This document shows positions 44,961-54,559 of a stretch of DNA of 64,000 bases, one piece after another (within the stretch, counting starts at the first letter, position 1; every line of letters starts with the position of its first letter). The translations under genes were made by a program, and so were the position numbers. The stretch is taken from contig NZ_KB899094.1 of assembly GCF_000378045.1 (NCBI RefSeq), forward strand, positions 1 through 64,000, written 5' to 3'. Source of the stretch: Marinobacterium rhizophilum DSM 18822. GTDB lineage: Bacteria > Pseudomonadota > Gammaproteobacteria > Pseudomonadales > Balneatricaceae. The notes under the pieces are model-generated. The model was given only the letters and a program-made list of their open reading frames with translations, was not told the DNA's origin and did no database searches.

Positions 44961-45323
44961 TGAAAGGTTGCTCCTTAATCCCGATGAATCCCAGGTCGAC
45001 ACTCCAGCTAGAGTAGCCAGCAATCTTTATTCCATGTCGAGACTTACTGTTGATGACCTCACAGATGTGACGCGACCAGGCTGCCGAAGACGCACGGTCA
45101 CGGTGTCCAGGCCCATTGAGCCAGATGGCATTGTGGCAAAAGACGATGAACCTGGGCTTGCACCGAATACAACCGAAGGAGCAGGCCAAAAGAGCGCCGT
45201 TGAGCGACCCGGCTGTGTCGTGCCTCGACGGTGGATTCAATGGGTGAGCTGGGTAACAGGTATGCTGTCCACGGAAATAGGCCCGGTAATCGGTTTCAGC
45301 CCATTAATGGCTGGAACAGTCTG

Positions 45324-45394
45324 TGTAGGAGCCAGCTCCGCGGGCGAACCCAGTATTCATCCAAGCCTGATTCGCCCGCAGCGCGGGCTCCTGC
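45324..45394. repeat. REP-type inverted pair
   Basis: GTAGGAGCCAGCTCCGCGGG at 45324 and its inverted counterpart TTCGCCCGCAGCGCGGGCTC at 45371 face each other over a 22-bp linker. They resemble the cores in the 15.8-16.5 kb array and form a BIME-like unit. Confidence 0.75.
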
Positions 45395-45494
45395 AATTTT
45401 TGGATACCACCTTGACGGCCTGACTGAAAACAGTCGGCCAGGTGGCACGGGGCATGTAGAAAAAAGTGCGAACAAGATGCGCCTGCGGCGGTGA

Positions 45495-45521
45495 AAAACC
45501 GGGCAGTGGACTGCCCGGTCG
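45495..45521 (-). terminator. Terminator of the multicopper oxidase transcript
   Basis: CCGGGCAGT/ACTGCCCGG (45499-45518) forms a nine-base stem with a two-base centre, and the minus strand continues TTTTTCACC. It lies 14 bp beyond the stop of the oxidase. Confidence 0.8.
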
Positions 45522-45534
45522 TGTGCCTGCTTAC

Positions 45535-47703
45535 CTAGTGATGTCCCTGCGTGGTTGTGCCGCCCTTGCCGTCGGGCAGGGCGACCATCACGTTCTGCAT
45601 CATGCCTGCGTCTTCGTGGTCGAGGATGTGGCAGTGCAGCACGTACTCGCCGATGTAGCGCTGGTAGCGGGTGCGGGTCTTGATCACCACCCCGCTTTGG
45701 ACAAAGAGCGTGTCGCGCCAGCGACCCTGCAGGCCGTAGTACTGGCTGGTGGGATCGGCGGTGAGATCGACCCAGCTGGCGGGATCGGTACAGTTGCTCT
45801 GGGTGCATTGCTGTATCGAGACCACCTGGAAGGGATTGACGTGGATATGGAAGGGGTGACCGGCGAGGAAGGACGTCAGGGTCCATTCGTCCACGCCGCC
45901 GAGCCGCAGCACCCGGTTCACCTTGTTGGCGGAATAGGGGCTGGCGTCCTGCAGGCTGTACAGCCCGGTGGCGGGGTCATGTTCAAGGTTGCCGATCTCA
46001 AAGCTCGTGGGGTTGGCGCTCGTATCGATGTTGAATCCCAGGGACTGGCTGCCGGTGACTTCAGCTGCCTCGATGGAGGGGTGGTCGACAAAGGCCGTGA
46101 GCCTGAGCCCGTTTTCAAGGTCCGTTACCACAGCGTCTTTCACATCGTCGGGCATGAATTTGAGTGCCGACGCGACCAGCCAGTCCCGTACCCAGTCCCG
46201 CAGGGCATCTGTGAGGGAGCGGCCTTCGAGGGAGGCCAGGGTTTCCATTGCAGCGCTACTGCTTTCCAGGGCGGGAAGTACCTCCACATACCCCAGCAGT
46301 TCGCGGCTGTGCGCCTGGGTGTTGACCGTCTGATCAGCGGTCACGTCGCTGTCGATCACGCAATAGATACCGGGGGCGGGAAAGACCATGAGCAAATCTT
46401 CCCGGTAGCCGGGCTGCAGCAGGGTCTTGTCCTGGCTCGCAATCTTCGCCCGGGTCAGGCCGTCCGAGGCAACGGAAAACTGGGGCAGGGTGGCACCGTC
46501 GCAGAATTCATCCACCCGGTCGGCACGGGCATCGAGTGAGCCGGGTTGATAGAGCGCCTCGGTAGCGCCGGCCCTGGCTTTGCGCAGCTGCAGATTGATG
46601 GTATCCCGTACGCCGGCATGGATAAGGCGCCAGCGCTCCAGATCGCCGGCCCTGGCCTGGCGGAAGGTCGGCATCACCACGCCATTGATGCTGGTGTAGC
46701 GGCCGGATGCGTTCCAGACGCTCGTAGTGGCACCGACGCCAAACTGGTCGTAAGACTCTATCTGGCCGACCCTTTCGGATTCGTGGGGGCTGTTCTTGTC
46801 GCAGATCCAGTTGCCGTCCTTGTCTTTGAGGATGGGGCCCAGCGCATTCGGTTGGTCACCGGGTTTGCGGCAGGCATAGCCGATCTGCTGGAACACCAGG
46901 GTGCGTTCTTCGATAGGGTTGGGCGCAGGGGCGTTTACCTTGACCAGCAGGGTATCCAGATCGCCCGACTCGATTTGCCCGTCGGCCGGCCGCGGGTAGC
47001 GGTTGCCGCGGATGATCAACGGGCCCGCCATGCCGCTGGATACCTGCAGGGCGGTGGAGCCGTGCACGTGCGGGTGGTACCAGAAGGTGCCCGCCGGGTG
47101 ATCGACCGGGATGTTGTATTCATACTGGAAGCTGACGTCCGGCTGGATGCGCAGCAGCACGTTGTCGCTGTTGCCCGCCGGGCTGATCCACAAACCGTGG
47201 GTGTGCATATTGGTAGTGTTGAAGCAGTGCCCGCCGTTGCCGTCTGCGCTGGTGCCGGGGCAGGAGGGATCGTCGGCGGGCAGGTTGTTATTCAGTGTCA
47301 GGCGGAAGGTTTCGCCGGGGTAGAGTTCCACCACGGGGCCGATGTAGGGCACGGCCTTGCTCGTCACGCTGCCGGTCAGGGCCCTGAGCCGGGTGGTATC
47401 GTATTGCTGGGTGGAGGGGTTGAACAGTTCGCCGTCCACGTATCGCAGGGCCAGGTCATAGAAGACTTCGGTGCCGGGCCCGCGCCTGGGCGGGCTGACC
47501 AGCTTGGCCATGGGCTGCACCGATTCGCTTGATGCAGGTTCTATCGCTTCGTCCACGAATTGCAGCTTGGCGAGGGGCAGTTCGGGCAGATCCCGGGGTT
47601 CGGCGGCCGACAGACTTGCCGGCAGTTGGGCGCAAACGAGCAGGCTGGCGACAGCCACTGGCCGCCAGCACGGTGGTTTTTTATGGGTGGAATGCGTGGT
47701 CAT
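45535..47703 (-). CDS. Secreted multicopper oxidase
   Basis: 722 residues. A signal peptide (about 1-33, ending LSAAE) is followed by three cupredoxin domains. Copper motifs in order: HTHGLW (about 167), HPHVHG (about 210), HPFHIHVNPFQ (about 625) and HCHILDHEDAGMMQN (about 690), giving the type 1 and trinuclear type 2/3 sites; the Cys-His-Met set for T1 is present. Large inserts between domains 2 and 3 make it longer than CotA-like enzymes. Substrate (metal, phenol or amine) unknown. lodB/lodA-like genes lie just upstream on the same strand, with a 65-bp gap, so co-expression is plausible. Confidence 0.9.
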   Translation of the reverse strand: MTTHSTHKKPPCWRPVAVASLLVCAQLPASLSAAEPRDLPELPLAKLQFVDEAIEPASSESVQPMAKLVSPPRRGPGTEVFYDLALRYVDGELFNPSTQQYDTTRLRALTGSVTSKAVPYIGPVVELYPGETFRLTLNNNLPADDPSCPGTSADGNGGHCFNTTNMHTHGLWISPAGNSDNVLLRIQPDVSFQYEYNIPVDHPAGTFWYHPHVHGSTALQVSSGMAGPLIIRGNRYPRPADGQIESGDLDTLLVKVNAPAPNPIEERTLVFQQIGYACRKPGDQPNALGPILKDKDGNWICDKNSPHESERVGQIESYDQFGVGATTSVWNASGRYTSINGVVMPTFRQARAGDLERWRLIHAGVRDTINLQLRKARAGATEALYQPGSLDARADRVDEFCDGATLPQFSVASDGLTRAKIASQDKTLLQPGYREDLLMVFPAPGIYCVIDSDVTADQTVNTQAHSRELLGYVEVLPALESSSAAMETLASLEGRSLTDALRDWVRDWLVASALKFMPDDVKDAVVTDLENGLRLTAFVDHPSIEAAEVTGSQSLGFNIDTSANPTSFEIGNLEHDPATGLYSLQDASPYSANKVNRVLRLGGVDEWTLTSFLAGHPFHIHVNPFQVVSIQQCTQSNCTDPASWVDLTADPTSQYYGLQGRWRDTLFVQSGVVIKTRTRYQRYIGEYVLHCHILDHEDAGMMQNVMVALPDGKGGTTTQGHH

Positions 47704-47768
47704 GTTGACACCTTCCCTGATGATGGTTGGTTTATTTTTTTAAGGTGGTTACGAATATAGCGCCAGGC

Positions 47769-48863
47769 TCAGGGGCCTGGCAGCTGTTGCCGCCGCTGCC
47801 AGAAGGGGTAGCGGCTAAAACGGCTCGGGCCCCGGTAGGTCCCCTGCCAGTGCCAAAGGTAATGTTCGGCCACCGCCTGCATTTCCCGCCGGTGATCACG
47901 CAGGGCGTCGGCCGAACCCGCCTCGATGGCTTTGGCTGCACTGGCGGCCGAAGCCAGGGAATGAAACAGCCCCTGGGACGAGATGGGGTCGAACGCGAAC
48001 AGCGCATCGCCGATGGCCAGAAAGTCGTCCCCGGCCTGGTGCAATTCATCAACGTTGAGCAGAACGGTACCCGCGGCCCGGCATTGCATGCGACCAGGGA
48101 CAAGGCCCTCCAGGCATTCTGCCAGCAGCGGGTGCTGCCGGGCCCGGGCCAGGAACTGCGCCGGCCGTTTCAGCTGCCGCCAGAGCGGGTTGTCGGTATC
48201 CAGATGATAGGCCAGCACCCGCCTGCCCAGCGGTAGCGGCACCGTGTACCACCAGCCGTGTGCATCGGCCTGGATGCGCATGGCCCTGTCCGGTGCATTC
48301 GGGGGGCTGGCCAGAAAGCTGTAGAGGCACAGCAGCGGATCGGCGGCGGTTTTTCGCAGCCCCAGCTGGCGGGCAATGCCGCCGGAACGGCCGGTGGCGT
48401 CCACCAGTACCGGCGCCCGGTACAGGGTGCTGCCGGTATCCAATTGCCAGCCGCCCGAGTAGCGGCCGATGCGGGTTTGCCGGCAGCCTTGTGCCAATCC
48501 GGCGCCGGCTTGCAATGCCCGCCGGCGCAGCATCAGCTCAAAGCCCCGCCGGTCAAGGTACCAGCCCGGTCCCGCCGGATCGCTGATGGCATCCTTCCAC
48601 ACCGGCGTTTCCGTATCCCAGACCGCAATGGCCGGTCCGCGTTCGGGATGGCCGGCCAGACGAAAGTGCTCCAGCACCCCCAGCCTGTGCAGCAGCGGGG
48701 CCGCGGCACCCGGCAGGGATTCACCAATGTGCGGGCCGTTGCCGGGGCTGGCCCTGCGCTCCACCACCTGCACCCGCATTCGTGGCGCCAGCAGGGTGGC
48801 CAGGGCATGGCCTGCTGGCCCCGCACCGCAGATGATCACGTCGGCGTCGTGCTGCCTGGCCAT
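47769..48863 (-). CDS. LodB-like FAD-dependent maturation factor
   Basis: 364 residues of the tryptophan-halogenase/geranylgeranyl-reductase-like flavoprotein group. VIICGAGPAGHALATLLA binds FAD, DATGRSGGIARQLG is the mid motif, and DDFLAIGDALFAFDPISSQGLFHSLASAASAAKAI is the GD-x7-P region. In Marinomonas LodB is needed to build the cysteine tryptophylquinone cofactor of LodA. The gene shares one base (TGATG) with the upstream LodA-type gene, which makes that role the best inference. Confidence 0.85.
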   Translation of the reverse strand: MARQHDADVIICGAGPAGHALATLLAPRMRVQVVERRASPGNGPHIGESLPGAAAPLLHRLGVLEHFRLAGHPERGPAIAVWDTETPVWKDAISDPAGPGWYLDRRGFELMLRRRALQAGAGLAQGCRQTRIGRYSGGWQLDTGSTLYRAPVLVDATGRSGGIARQLGLRKTAADPLLCLYSFLASPPNAPDRAMRIQADAHGWWYTVPLPLGRRVLAYHLDTDNPLWRQLKRPAQFLARARQHPLLAECLEGLVPGRMQCRAAGTVLLNVDELHQAGDDFLAIGDALFAFDPISSQGLFHSLASAASAAKAIEAGSADALRDHRREMQAVAEHYLWHWQGTYRGPSRFSRYPFWQRRQQLPGP

Positions 48864-50701
48864 CAGGGTTTGCGGCGCCGGCTTGCCAGTACTTCGCGCA
48901 TGGCACGGTCGGTGTCATGGCGCTCTTTGGGCGTCATATCCTCGCCGCCACGGTCTTCGACCTGCATCACCGGCGGGAAGTCGGGGTCCTCGGGTATGCC
49001 GGGGCGCAACTCGACGATGCCCTGGTTATCGAAGTGCTTGACCATGTTGGCCAGCTGGGTGGGCTTGCCCACACCCAGGGTGCGGTCCCAGTCCGAGCGC
49101 GTATGGTAGGCGGCCAGGCGTTCTTCGCGCGTCAGGTCCGTGTTGAGCACTGTCTGGTAGTTCTCTTCGCTGAGCACCTGGTTGGGTACTCGGGCGGGCC
49201 AGAAGGTGGGCAGGTACGGATCGTACTCGGCGTCATAGCCGGAGCGGCAGCTCGCCGTGTCGGTCTGCCAGGGAATGGCCATCCAGCGGGTGATGCTACC
49301 GGGCGACTGGCCATAGAGCGGGCCGTCGCAGGACAGCGCCATGGCCGGGGTCAGGGTGGTGCCGTAATCGGGCTCGGGGTTGTTCGCGGCGCGGTGACGC
49401 CAGCGATAGGGCTCCATGTACATGGTGCTGTGGCGTACCGGCCAGGTCATCTCGCAGCCGGGGTGGAAGGCATCGGCGAGACAGAACTCCAGCGCAGCGC
49501 GGTCCAGCATGGCCGGTTGTTCGGCCAGGGGCACGGCATCAATAGACGGCGGCGGCTGGTAACAGGGGTCATAATCCGCCTCGAAGTCGCCATCGGCCCA
49601 TTTTTCCAGCAGCGCCAGCTGAACCGGGGTCAGGGCATTCATGGCATTGGCGAGCTGCGGCATGGGCACATCCATGGTATCGCCGTATACCCAGGGCCAG
49701 GGCTTCATGGATATATCTTTCTCTGGGTTGCGAAAGCCATGGAACACGGTGCGCCGCAGTTCGGCGTAGGTTTCCTCGGGGGACGCCAGCTGGCCGAGGT
49801 AGCGCGGCTCAAGAAAATGCTGTGGCATGCCGTAACCGAAGCCGGCCGCAAAGCCCGCGTTCATCCATTGCAGGTCGCACATGGCCTTGAGCACCGGCAG
49901 TATGTCGCGGCTGAAGGACGGTCGGCTGGGGGCCGGTAACTGGCCGGCGCGAATGGCGAGATCCGTCATCAGGGCATACAGGGTACGCACGCCTTTTTGC
50001 TGGGGACCGTAGTTGGGTGGCGCCACCACCACCCAGGCGGGTGCCACCTTGATGGACTGCCCATCCACCACCACAGTGGCCGTGACGGGACCGTCACTGG
50101 TGTCGTCATACCAGGTATCGTTATTGGCAAAGGTAACGGGTGGCTCATTGAGGTAGGAGGCCGATTTACCCTGACCGCCAAAGACATGCAGGCGGCCGGC
50201 GTTGTCGGTGCGCAGCTCCCCCAGCGAGACGTCAATGGCCATGAAACGGCCGCCACTGAACCGGTATTCGGGCCCGAGGCTCGCAGCGGTACAGATGCTT
50301 CGCGGGCCCGGGGTAATGGAGAGTTTGTGCCTGTCTTCGAGGGCAATATCGGCATTGCGTCTTGTCGAGGGCGGTGCGGTCGCTGCCTGAGGAATGTCCA
50401 GCGCCAGTTCGAAGTTGTACCAGGCCGCCTTGTGGTTGGCGAGTTCCACCGTCCATTCAATGCGGGTGTGTTCGTCCATGCTGAGTTCCCGCACCACCTG
50501 ACCACTGGCGTCGTAACCGTAGATGCGAAATTCCGCCACCTCGCGCTTGAGGGCGCCGGTGTCGTCCCGGTAGGCGCCGGGCTCCCTGGGAGGCGGTTCT
50601 GTTACCTGGGGGCCTATATAGTAGCCGTCGGTCTGGGTCGAGTTGCCCACCCTGGCGATGCCGATGGCAGGGTGGATCTTGGCGTAAACAATCTCAGCCA
50701 T
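48863..50701 (-). CDS. LodA/GoxA-family CTQ-dependent amine/amino acid oxidase
   Basis: 612 residues, cytosolic in sequence and without a signal peptide, as in LodA. IHPAIGIARVGNS at the N-terminus, RFSGGRFMAIDVSLGELR, APAWVVVAPPNYGP, MCDLQWMNAGFAAG and NALTPVQLALLEKWADGDF are family features. The cofactor would come from a Cys and a Trp: candidates are Cys416 (HPGCEMTW) and Trp501 (PTFWPARVPN). Members oxidise lysine epsilon-amino or glycine alpha-amino groups, giving hydrogen peroxide and ammonia; the substrate here is not readable. Next to a matched lodB, it is surely functional as a pair. Confidence 0.9.
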   Translation of the reverse strand: MAEIVYAKIHPAIGIARVGNSTQTDGYYIGPQVTEPPPREPGAYRDDTGALKREVAEFRIYGYDASGQVVRELSMDEHTRIEWTVELANHKAAWYNFELALDIPQAATAPPSTRRNADIALEDRHKLSITPGPRSICTAASLGPEYRFSGGRFMAIDVSLGELRTDNAGRLHVFGGQGKSASYLNEPPVTFANNDTWYDDTSDGPVTATVVVDGQSIKVAPAWVVVAPPNYGPQQKGVRTLYALMTDLAIRAGQLPAPSRPSFSRDILPVLKAMCDLQWMNAGFAAGFGYGMPQHFLEPRYLGQLASPEETYAELRRTVFHGFRNPEKDISMKPWPWVYGDTMDVPMPQLANAMNALTPVQLALLEKWADGDFEADYDPCYQPPPSIDAVPLAEQPAMLDRAALEFCLADAFHPGCEMTWPVRHSTMYMEPYRWRHRAANNPEPDYGTTLTPAMALSCDGPLYGQSPGSITRWMAIPWQTDTASCRSGYDAEYDPYLPTFWPARVPNQVLSEENYQTVLNTDLTREERLAAYHTRSDWDRTLGVGKPTQLANMVKHFDNQGIVELRPGIPEDPDFPPVMQVEDRGGEDMTPKERHDTDRAMREVLASRRRKP

Positions 50702-51059
50702 CTGTCACTCCCTTGTACAGTGGTAATGTGTAGTCCAGACCGCGAGCCTATGGCAAAAGCGCAACCAGTGAACAGGACAGGCAGCCGGGGCGTCTTGCCG
50801 AACCAACCGGATCTTGCGTAAACGATACTGCCAGATCAGTCAGAGGGCAGGGGAAGTATAGGAGGTGATGGCGATCAGGGGCTGCGCCCCGCGTTTTTGT
50901 TTAGCTCGGATTAGCCTGGAGTGAACCGGGGCTGTCACGGCAGCAGCTCGCCTGGCCATGGGCCTTGATTCTCAGGCGCAGGGTGCGCGCAGCCGGGCTA
51001 ACGTTCGCTGCGCCGCTGCGCTCGCTGATCCTGGCACCTGGGTTGAGCCTCGCTGTGTT
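50702..51059. other. Gene-free stretch between lodA-like and GGDEF genes
   Basis: 358 bp without a supported frame. The lodA-like promoter must lie at its left end. No repeat family or strong hairpin was noticed, apart from a GC-rich tract near 50980-51030. Confidence 0.5.
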
Positions 51060-52139
51060 TCAGGTCGTGGATGTCTCTTGCGGCGGGCTTTCGTGTCGCA
51101 CAGGCCTGGACCTGATTTCGCTTTCAACCCGGTTGCGGCCCAGCGCCTTGGCGCGATAGAGGGCCTCGTCGGCGCGGCGCAGCAGGTCTTCGAAGGTGTC
51201 ATCGGGTTGAAACAGACTGACGCCAAAGCTGGAGGTGATACAGAGCCCCGGTTCTATCTGGTGCTGCTGGATGAGGGTGCGCAATTTCTCGCATGCCTGC
51301 ACGGCCTGCTCCAGTTCCATACTGGGAAAGATGAGGGTGAACTCCTCGCCGCCCCAGCGGGCGAAACAGTCCACGCTCCTGATATAGCTTCGCACCAGGT
51401 TGACGGTGCTTCTTAGCACGTTATCGCCGGTATTGTGACCATGGGTGTCGTTGATTTCCTTGAACAGGTCCAGGTCGAAGATGGCCAGTGACAGCGGATG
51501 CTTGTAGCGCCGGGCGCGGTAGATTTCCTGTTGAATTTCCTCTTCGAAACGCTTGCGGTTGGCGATCTCGGTAAGCTGGTCGATATTGGATATGTATTCC
51601 ACCTCGCGGATTTTTGCTTCTAGCTCGTGGTTCTTGGCTTCCAGTTCACGTGCTTTCTGCTGCAAGGTGTTTTCCAGCGTAAGGCTGCCATCGCGCAGGT
51701 GCCTGTTTTGCTCAATCAGCTCATCCTCAATGTTTTTCTGCGCCTGAATATTCTCATGAGCGCCGATAATCCGGGAGGCGGTGCCGTCGGGGTAGCGGGT
51801 GATAATCCGGGCACGATCCCGTATCCAGAGATAATCGCCATTGGCTTTCTTGCAGCGATACTCGATGCTGTAATCATCCCGCGCGCCACTGATAAAACTC
51901 TCTATGTAACTGATTACGCGGGTATAGTCGTCTGGGTGAATGATGTTTTCCCAGGTAAAGACGTCTTCTGTCAGGCTGCCGACCGTATAACCCAGCATGC
52001 GGTACCAGCCGGGGCTTCGCACGACCTGACCGGTGTCGGCGTGCCAGTCCCAGGTACCTTCAGCGATAACGTCCAACAGGTGATTCAGGGTTGCGTCAGC
52101 ATCGCTCAGGGTGCCGTGATGGTAGGTTCTGTGCATCAT
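51060..52139 (-). CDS. PAS-GGDEF diguanylate cyclase
   Basis: 359 residues. A PAS/PAC sensor (about 15-135: GTWDWHADTGQVVRSPGWYRMLGY, FTWENIIHPDDYTRV) is joined by a coiled coil (about 135-185, repeated Glu/Lys/Leu) to a GGDEF domain (about 190-350). The active site FARWGGEEFTLIFPS is intact, and RSVD five residues upstream is the inhibitory I-site. It should make cyclic di-GMP from GTP, soluble and feedback-inhibited. No receiver or membrane span. It stands alone, with an unknown PAS ligand. Confidence 0.93.
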   Translation of the reverse strand: MMHRTYHHGTLSDADATLNHLLDVIAEGTWDWHADTGQVVRSPGWYRMLGYTVGSLTEDVFTWENIIHPDDYTRVISYIESFISGARDDYSIEYRCKKANGDYLWIRDRARIITRYPDGTASRIIGAHENIQAQKNIEDELIEQNRHLRDGSLTLENTLQQKARELEAKNHELEAKIREVEYISNIDQLTEIANRKRFEEEIQQEIYRARRYKHPLSLAIFDLDLFKEINDTHGHNTGDNVLRSTVNLVRSYIRSVDCFARWGGEEFTLIFPSMELEQAVQACEKLRTLIQQHQIEPGLCITSSFGVSLFQPDDTFEDLLRRADEALYRAKALGRNRVESEIRSRPVRHESPPQETSTT

Positions 52140-52377
52140 TTACAGCCCCAAATTGCTGCAAATGAATGCCTGAAAAGGCCACGATATCGGGAGTCTGAAC
52201 CGGGCAGGCAGGTTATGAGAGTCATGTTGGCCGGCTTCCTTACGGTCATGCGGGATACAAATACCTTGTACTCGCACAGGGGTAACCGGCCCGTCGGTTG
52301 CCAGAATACCCACTGTCGCTTTATGGATAATCCTAGCAGGAGTTGCGATTTTCAACCGGATTGTTTTTCAGCTTGCG

Positions 52378-52716
52378 TCAAGCCGGCTCATCCGCTTCAT
52401 CGGAATAAACACAGACATTCCAGGCTTCCGCCAGGCCGTCGGGTGACTCGCAGTAGCGACTGAAGAACTCGCTGATCTCGCGGCGCTGGCAATGTTGTTC
52501 AAATGCATTCATGTCCTGCCAGATTTCATGGAACACGACGGGGTAGCTTGTGCCTTCGGCAAACGGGCTGCTTATCTGGCGCGTGAGGCGGTACTGCACA
52601 CATCCGTCTTCACGCAGGGAGTTGGGTTCAAGGGTCTGCAGCTTGGCAAAAAGTTCAGCTTCCTTGCCGGGGCGGGGTTTGAACTGGGCGGTACAGTAAA
52701 CGAGGGATGACATCAC
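52378..52716 (-). CDS. ABM-domain (antibiotic biosynthesis monooxygenase) family protein
   Basis: 112 residues, one ABM domain: VYCTAQFKPRPGKEAELFAKLQTLEPNSLREDGCVQYRL, VVFHEIWQDMNAFEQHCQRREISEFF. This resembles YgiN-type quinol monooxygenases and related small proteins. The reaction is not assignable from sequence. GGAGCCAAG precedes the ATG on the minus strand. There are no operon partners; it faces the globin gene. Confidence 0.82.
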   Translation of the reverse strand: MMSSLVYCTAQFKPRPGKEAELFAKLQTLEPNSLREDGCVQYRLTRQISSPFAEGTSYPVVFHEIWQDMNAFEQHCQRREISEFFSRYCESPDGLAEAWNVCVYSDEADEPA

Positions 52717-52985
52717 TTGGCTCCTTGTGGTGTGAAGTACAAGGCTGAAAGTATACTGTCTTGCTGCGGTTTTGTGGCCCCAGCAACGGCATGGCCGCCC
52801 GGCGTGACGGTATTCTGCATTGGCGTTTGTATTTGGCGTTTGTATTTGGCGCGGTACAGCGACGTTGTTGGTTTTTTTATCCTATACACTGAAAGTTAGC
52901 CACAGCAGACCTGCTGTGGTGGACGCGGCCTTGTCTTGGCATAAGGCAACGTTATTCGTTTTGTGGCAATCAGGCGGAGGTGTGT

Positions 52986-53459
52986 ATGTTTATTTTCAGG
53001 CGCAAGCACCTGAGTGTGTACTGCTTAACGGTGTTATTAATGACCGGGTCGGTCGGGGCACTGGCGCAGGATGAAACGCCAGCGGTATCCCTGTTCGACA
53101 GGCTGGGCGGGCTTATGCCCCTTTCGGTGGTGGTGAGCGACTTCATTGATGTGGTGGTCACGGATAGCATGCTCAACGCAAATCCGGCGGTGGATGCCAG
53201 CCGCAAGGTGGTCCCGGCGCCTTACCTTAAATATCGGGTAACGGCGATGGTCTGCGAGGCGACAGGTGGGCCCTGCACCTACCAGGGCCGTGACATGAAA
53301 TCGGCCCACGCGCATCTGAACATCACGGCAGCGGAATGGGACCAGATGGTCATGCTGTTTAAAGAAGTGTTGGCAAAGCATCAGGTGCCCGAGACCGAGA
53401 CCCAGGAGTTGCTGGATATTGTTGGCTCGACCCGCGCGGATATCGTGGCCACGCCCTGA
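52986..53459 (+). CDS. Secreted group I truncated hemoglobin-like protein
   Basis: 157 residues from the ATG at 52986 (CGGAGG five bases upstream). A signal peptide or anchor (about 1-28, RRKHLSVYCLTVLLMTGSVGALA) precedes a 2/2 globin domain: VSLFDRLGGLMPLSVVVSDFID, then LKYRVTAMVCEATGGPCTYQGRDMKSAHAHLNIT with the proximal heme His in SAHAHL, then MVMLFKEVLAKHQVP. Export is unusual for truncated globins, which are mostly cytosolic. The role (NO, oxygen or sulfide handling in the periplasm) is open. An EcsC gene follows after 54 bp on the same strand. Confidence 0.82.
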   Translation: MFIFRRKHLSVYCLTVLLMTGSVGALAQDETPAVSLFDRLGGLMPLSVVVSDFIDVVVTDSMLNANPAVDASRKVVPAPYLKYRVTAMVCEATGGPCTYQGRDMKSAHAHLNITAAEWDQMVMLFKEVLAKHQVPETETQELLDIVGSTRADIVATP

Positions 53460-53513
53460 TGGGTGCGGTGCGTGCTGGCTTTACCTGACAGCGTGAAAAA
53501 TGCAGGAGCCTTT

Positions 53514-54326
53514 ATGCCACAGACGCTGGCAGCGAAGGACATGGATGCGTTAGTCGTTGCAAAACGGCTGCTGGAAAACCCCGGCGTGGCGGCGCGCATT
53601 GCCGGGTCACTGGCCATGCCGATCGACCGGGCGATGGCGCTGGTGCCGGCACCGGCTCAAAAGACCGTCCTGGCGGCGGCGACCAAGTCCCTCGAGATGG
53701 CACTCGACATGGCGCTGCGTACCCTGGGTGAGCGTCAGCAGGCGCCGTCGATGCGCAGTCACAGGATCGGGGCTGCGCTCAGTGGTGCCGCCGGCGGTGC
53801 CTTCGGGCTGGCGGCCCTGGCCATTGAACTGCCGGTTTCCACCACCATCATGCTGCGCTCCATCGCGGATATTGCCCGCGGGGAGGGGGAGGACCTGGCG
53901 CTGGCGGAATCCAGGCTGGCCTGCCTGGAAGTGTTTGCGCTCGGGGGAAGCAGCAAGAGCGATGACGCGGCGGAATCGGGCTACTTTGGTGTCAGGGCGG
54001 CGCTGGCCAGTGCCATCACTGATGCCGCACGCTACGTGGCAACCCAGGCGACCATAAAGGACGGTGCACCGGTGATGGTGCGGCTGGTCAGCCAGATTGC
54101 CGCCCGTTTCAGCATTCCGGTGACGCAGAAAGCGGCGGCCCAGGCCGTACCGCTGGTGGGTGCCGCGGGGGGCGCACTGATCAATACACTGTTTATCGGA
54201 CATTTCCAGGATGTGGCCCGCGGGCATTTTACCGTGCGCCGGCTGGAGCGAATCTACGGCGCGGACCCGGTTCGGGCGGCCTATATGTCGTTGGAGCTTG
54301 CGACGGGCAGCAACGGGCAGGATTGA
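53514..54326 (+). CDS. EcsC family protein
   Basis: 270 residues from ATG 53514 (AGGAG six bases upstream). EcsC-family features: an amphipathic N-terminus, the glycine-rich hydrophobic ALSGAAGGAFGLAALAIELPVSTTIMLRSIADIARGEGED, CLEVFALGGSSKSDD, and the later AAAQAVPLVGAAGGALINTLFIGHFQDVARGHFTVRRLER. The biochemical role of the family is unknown. It may be co-transcribed with the globin gene. Confidence 0.88.
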   Translation: MPQTLAAKDMDALVVAKRLLENPGVAARIAGSLAMPIDRAMALVPAPAQKTVLAAATKSLEMALDMALRTLGERQQAPSMRSHRIGAALSGAAGGAFGLAALAIELPVSTTIMLRSIADIARGEGEDLALAESRLACLEVFALGGSSKSDDAAESGYFGVRAALASAITDAARYVATQATIKDGAPVMVRLVSQIAARFSIPVTQKAAAQAVPLVGAAGGALINTLFIGHFQDVARGHFTVRRLERIYGADPVRAAYMSLELATGSNGQD

Positions 54327-54559
54327 GGTCAGCGCGGCGTAACGTCCTCGTTCGAGTGTCCTGCGCCCACCTGATGGCTGCTGCTCCCGGTTTTGCTCTC
54401 GTGAGCGAAGCAGCAGCGATTTTATCGCTGTGCTACGCCGCCTTGATCTACCCCGAATCAGAGCACAGCTGTTACACTGCCGGCGCCTAATTCTGGCGGG
54501 TCGTACACGCGCAGTCATCGTTCAGATCAACAAACAGATCAACAGAGCCGAGCAACGCT

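Larger units (their letters stand above)
45024..45534. other. Gene-free stretch upstream of the multicopper oxidase end
   Basis: No supported gene in 510 bp. It contains a REP-type inverted pair at 45324-45394 and the terminator of the oxidase gene at 45495-45521, both listed separately. Confidence 0.6.
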
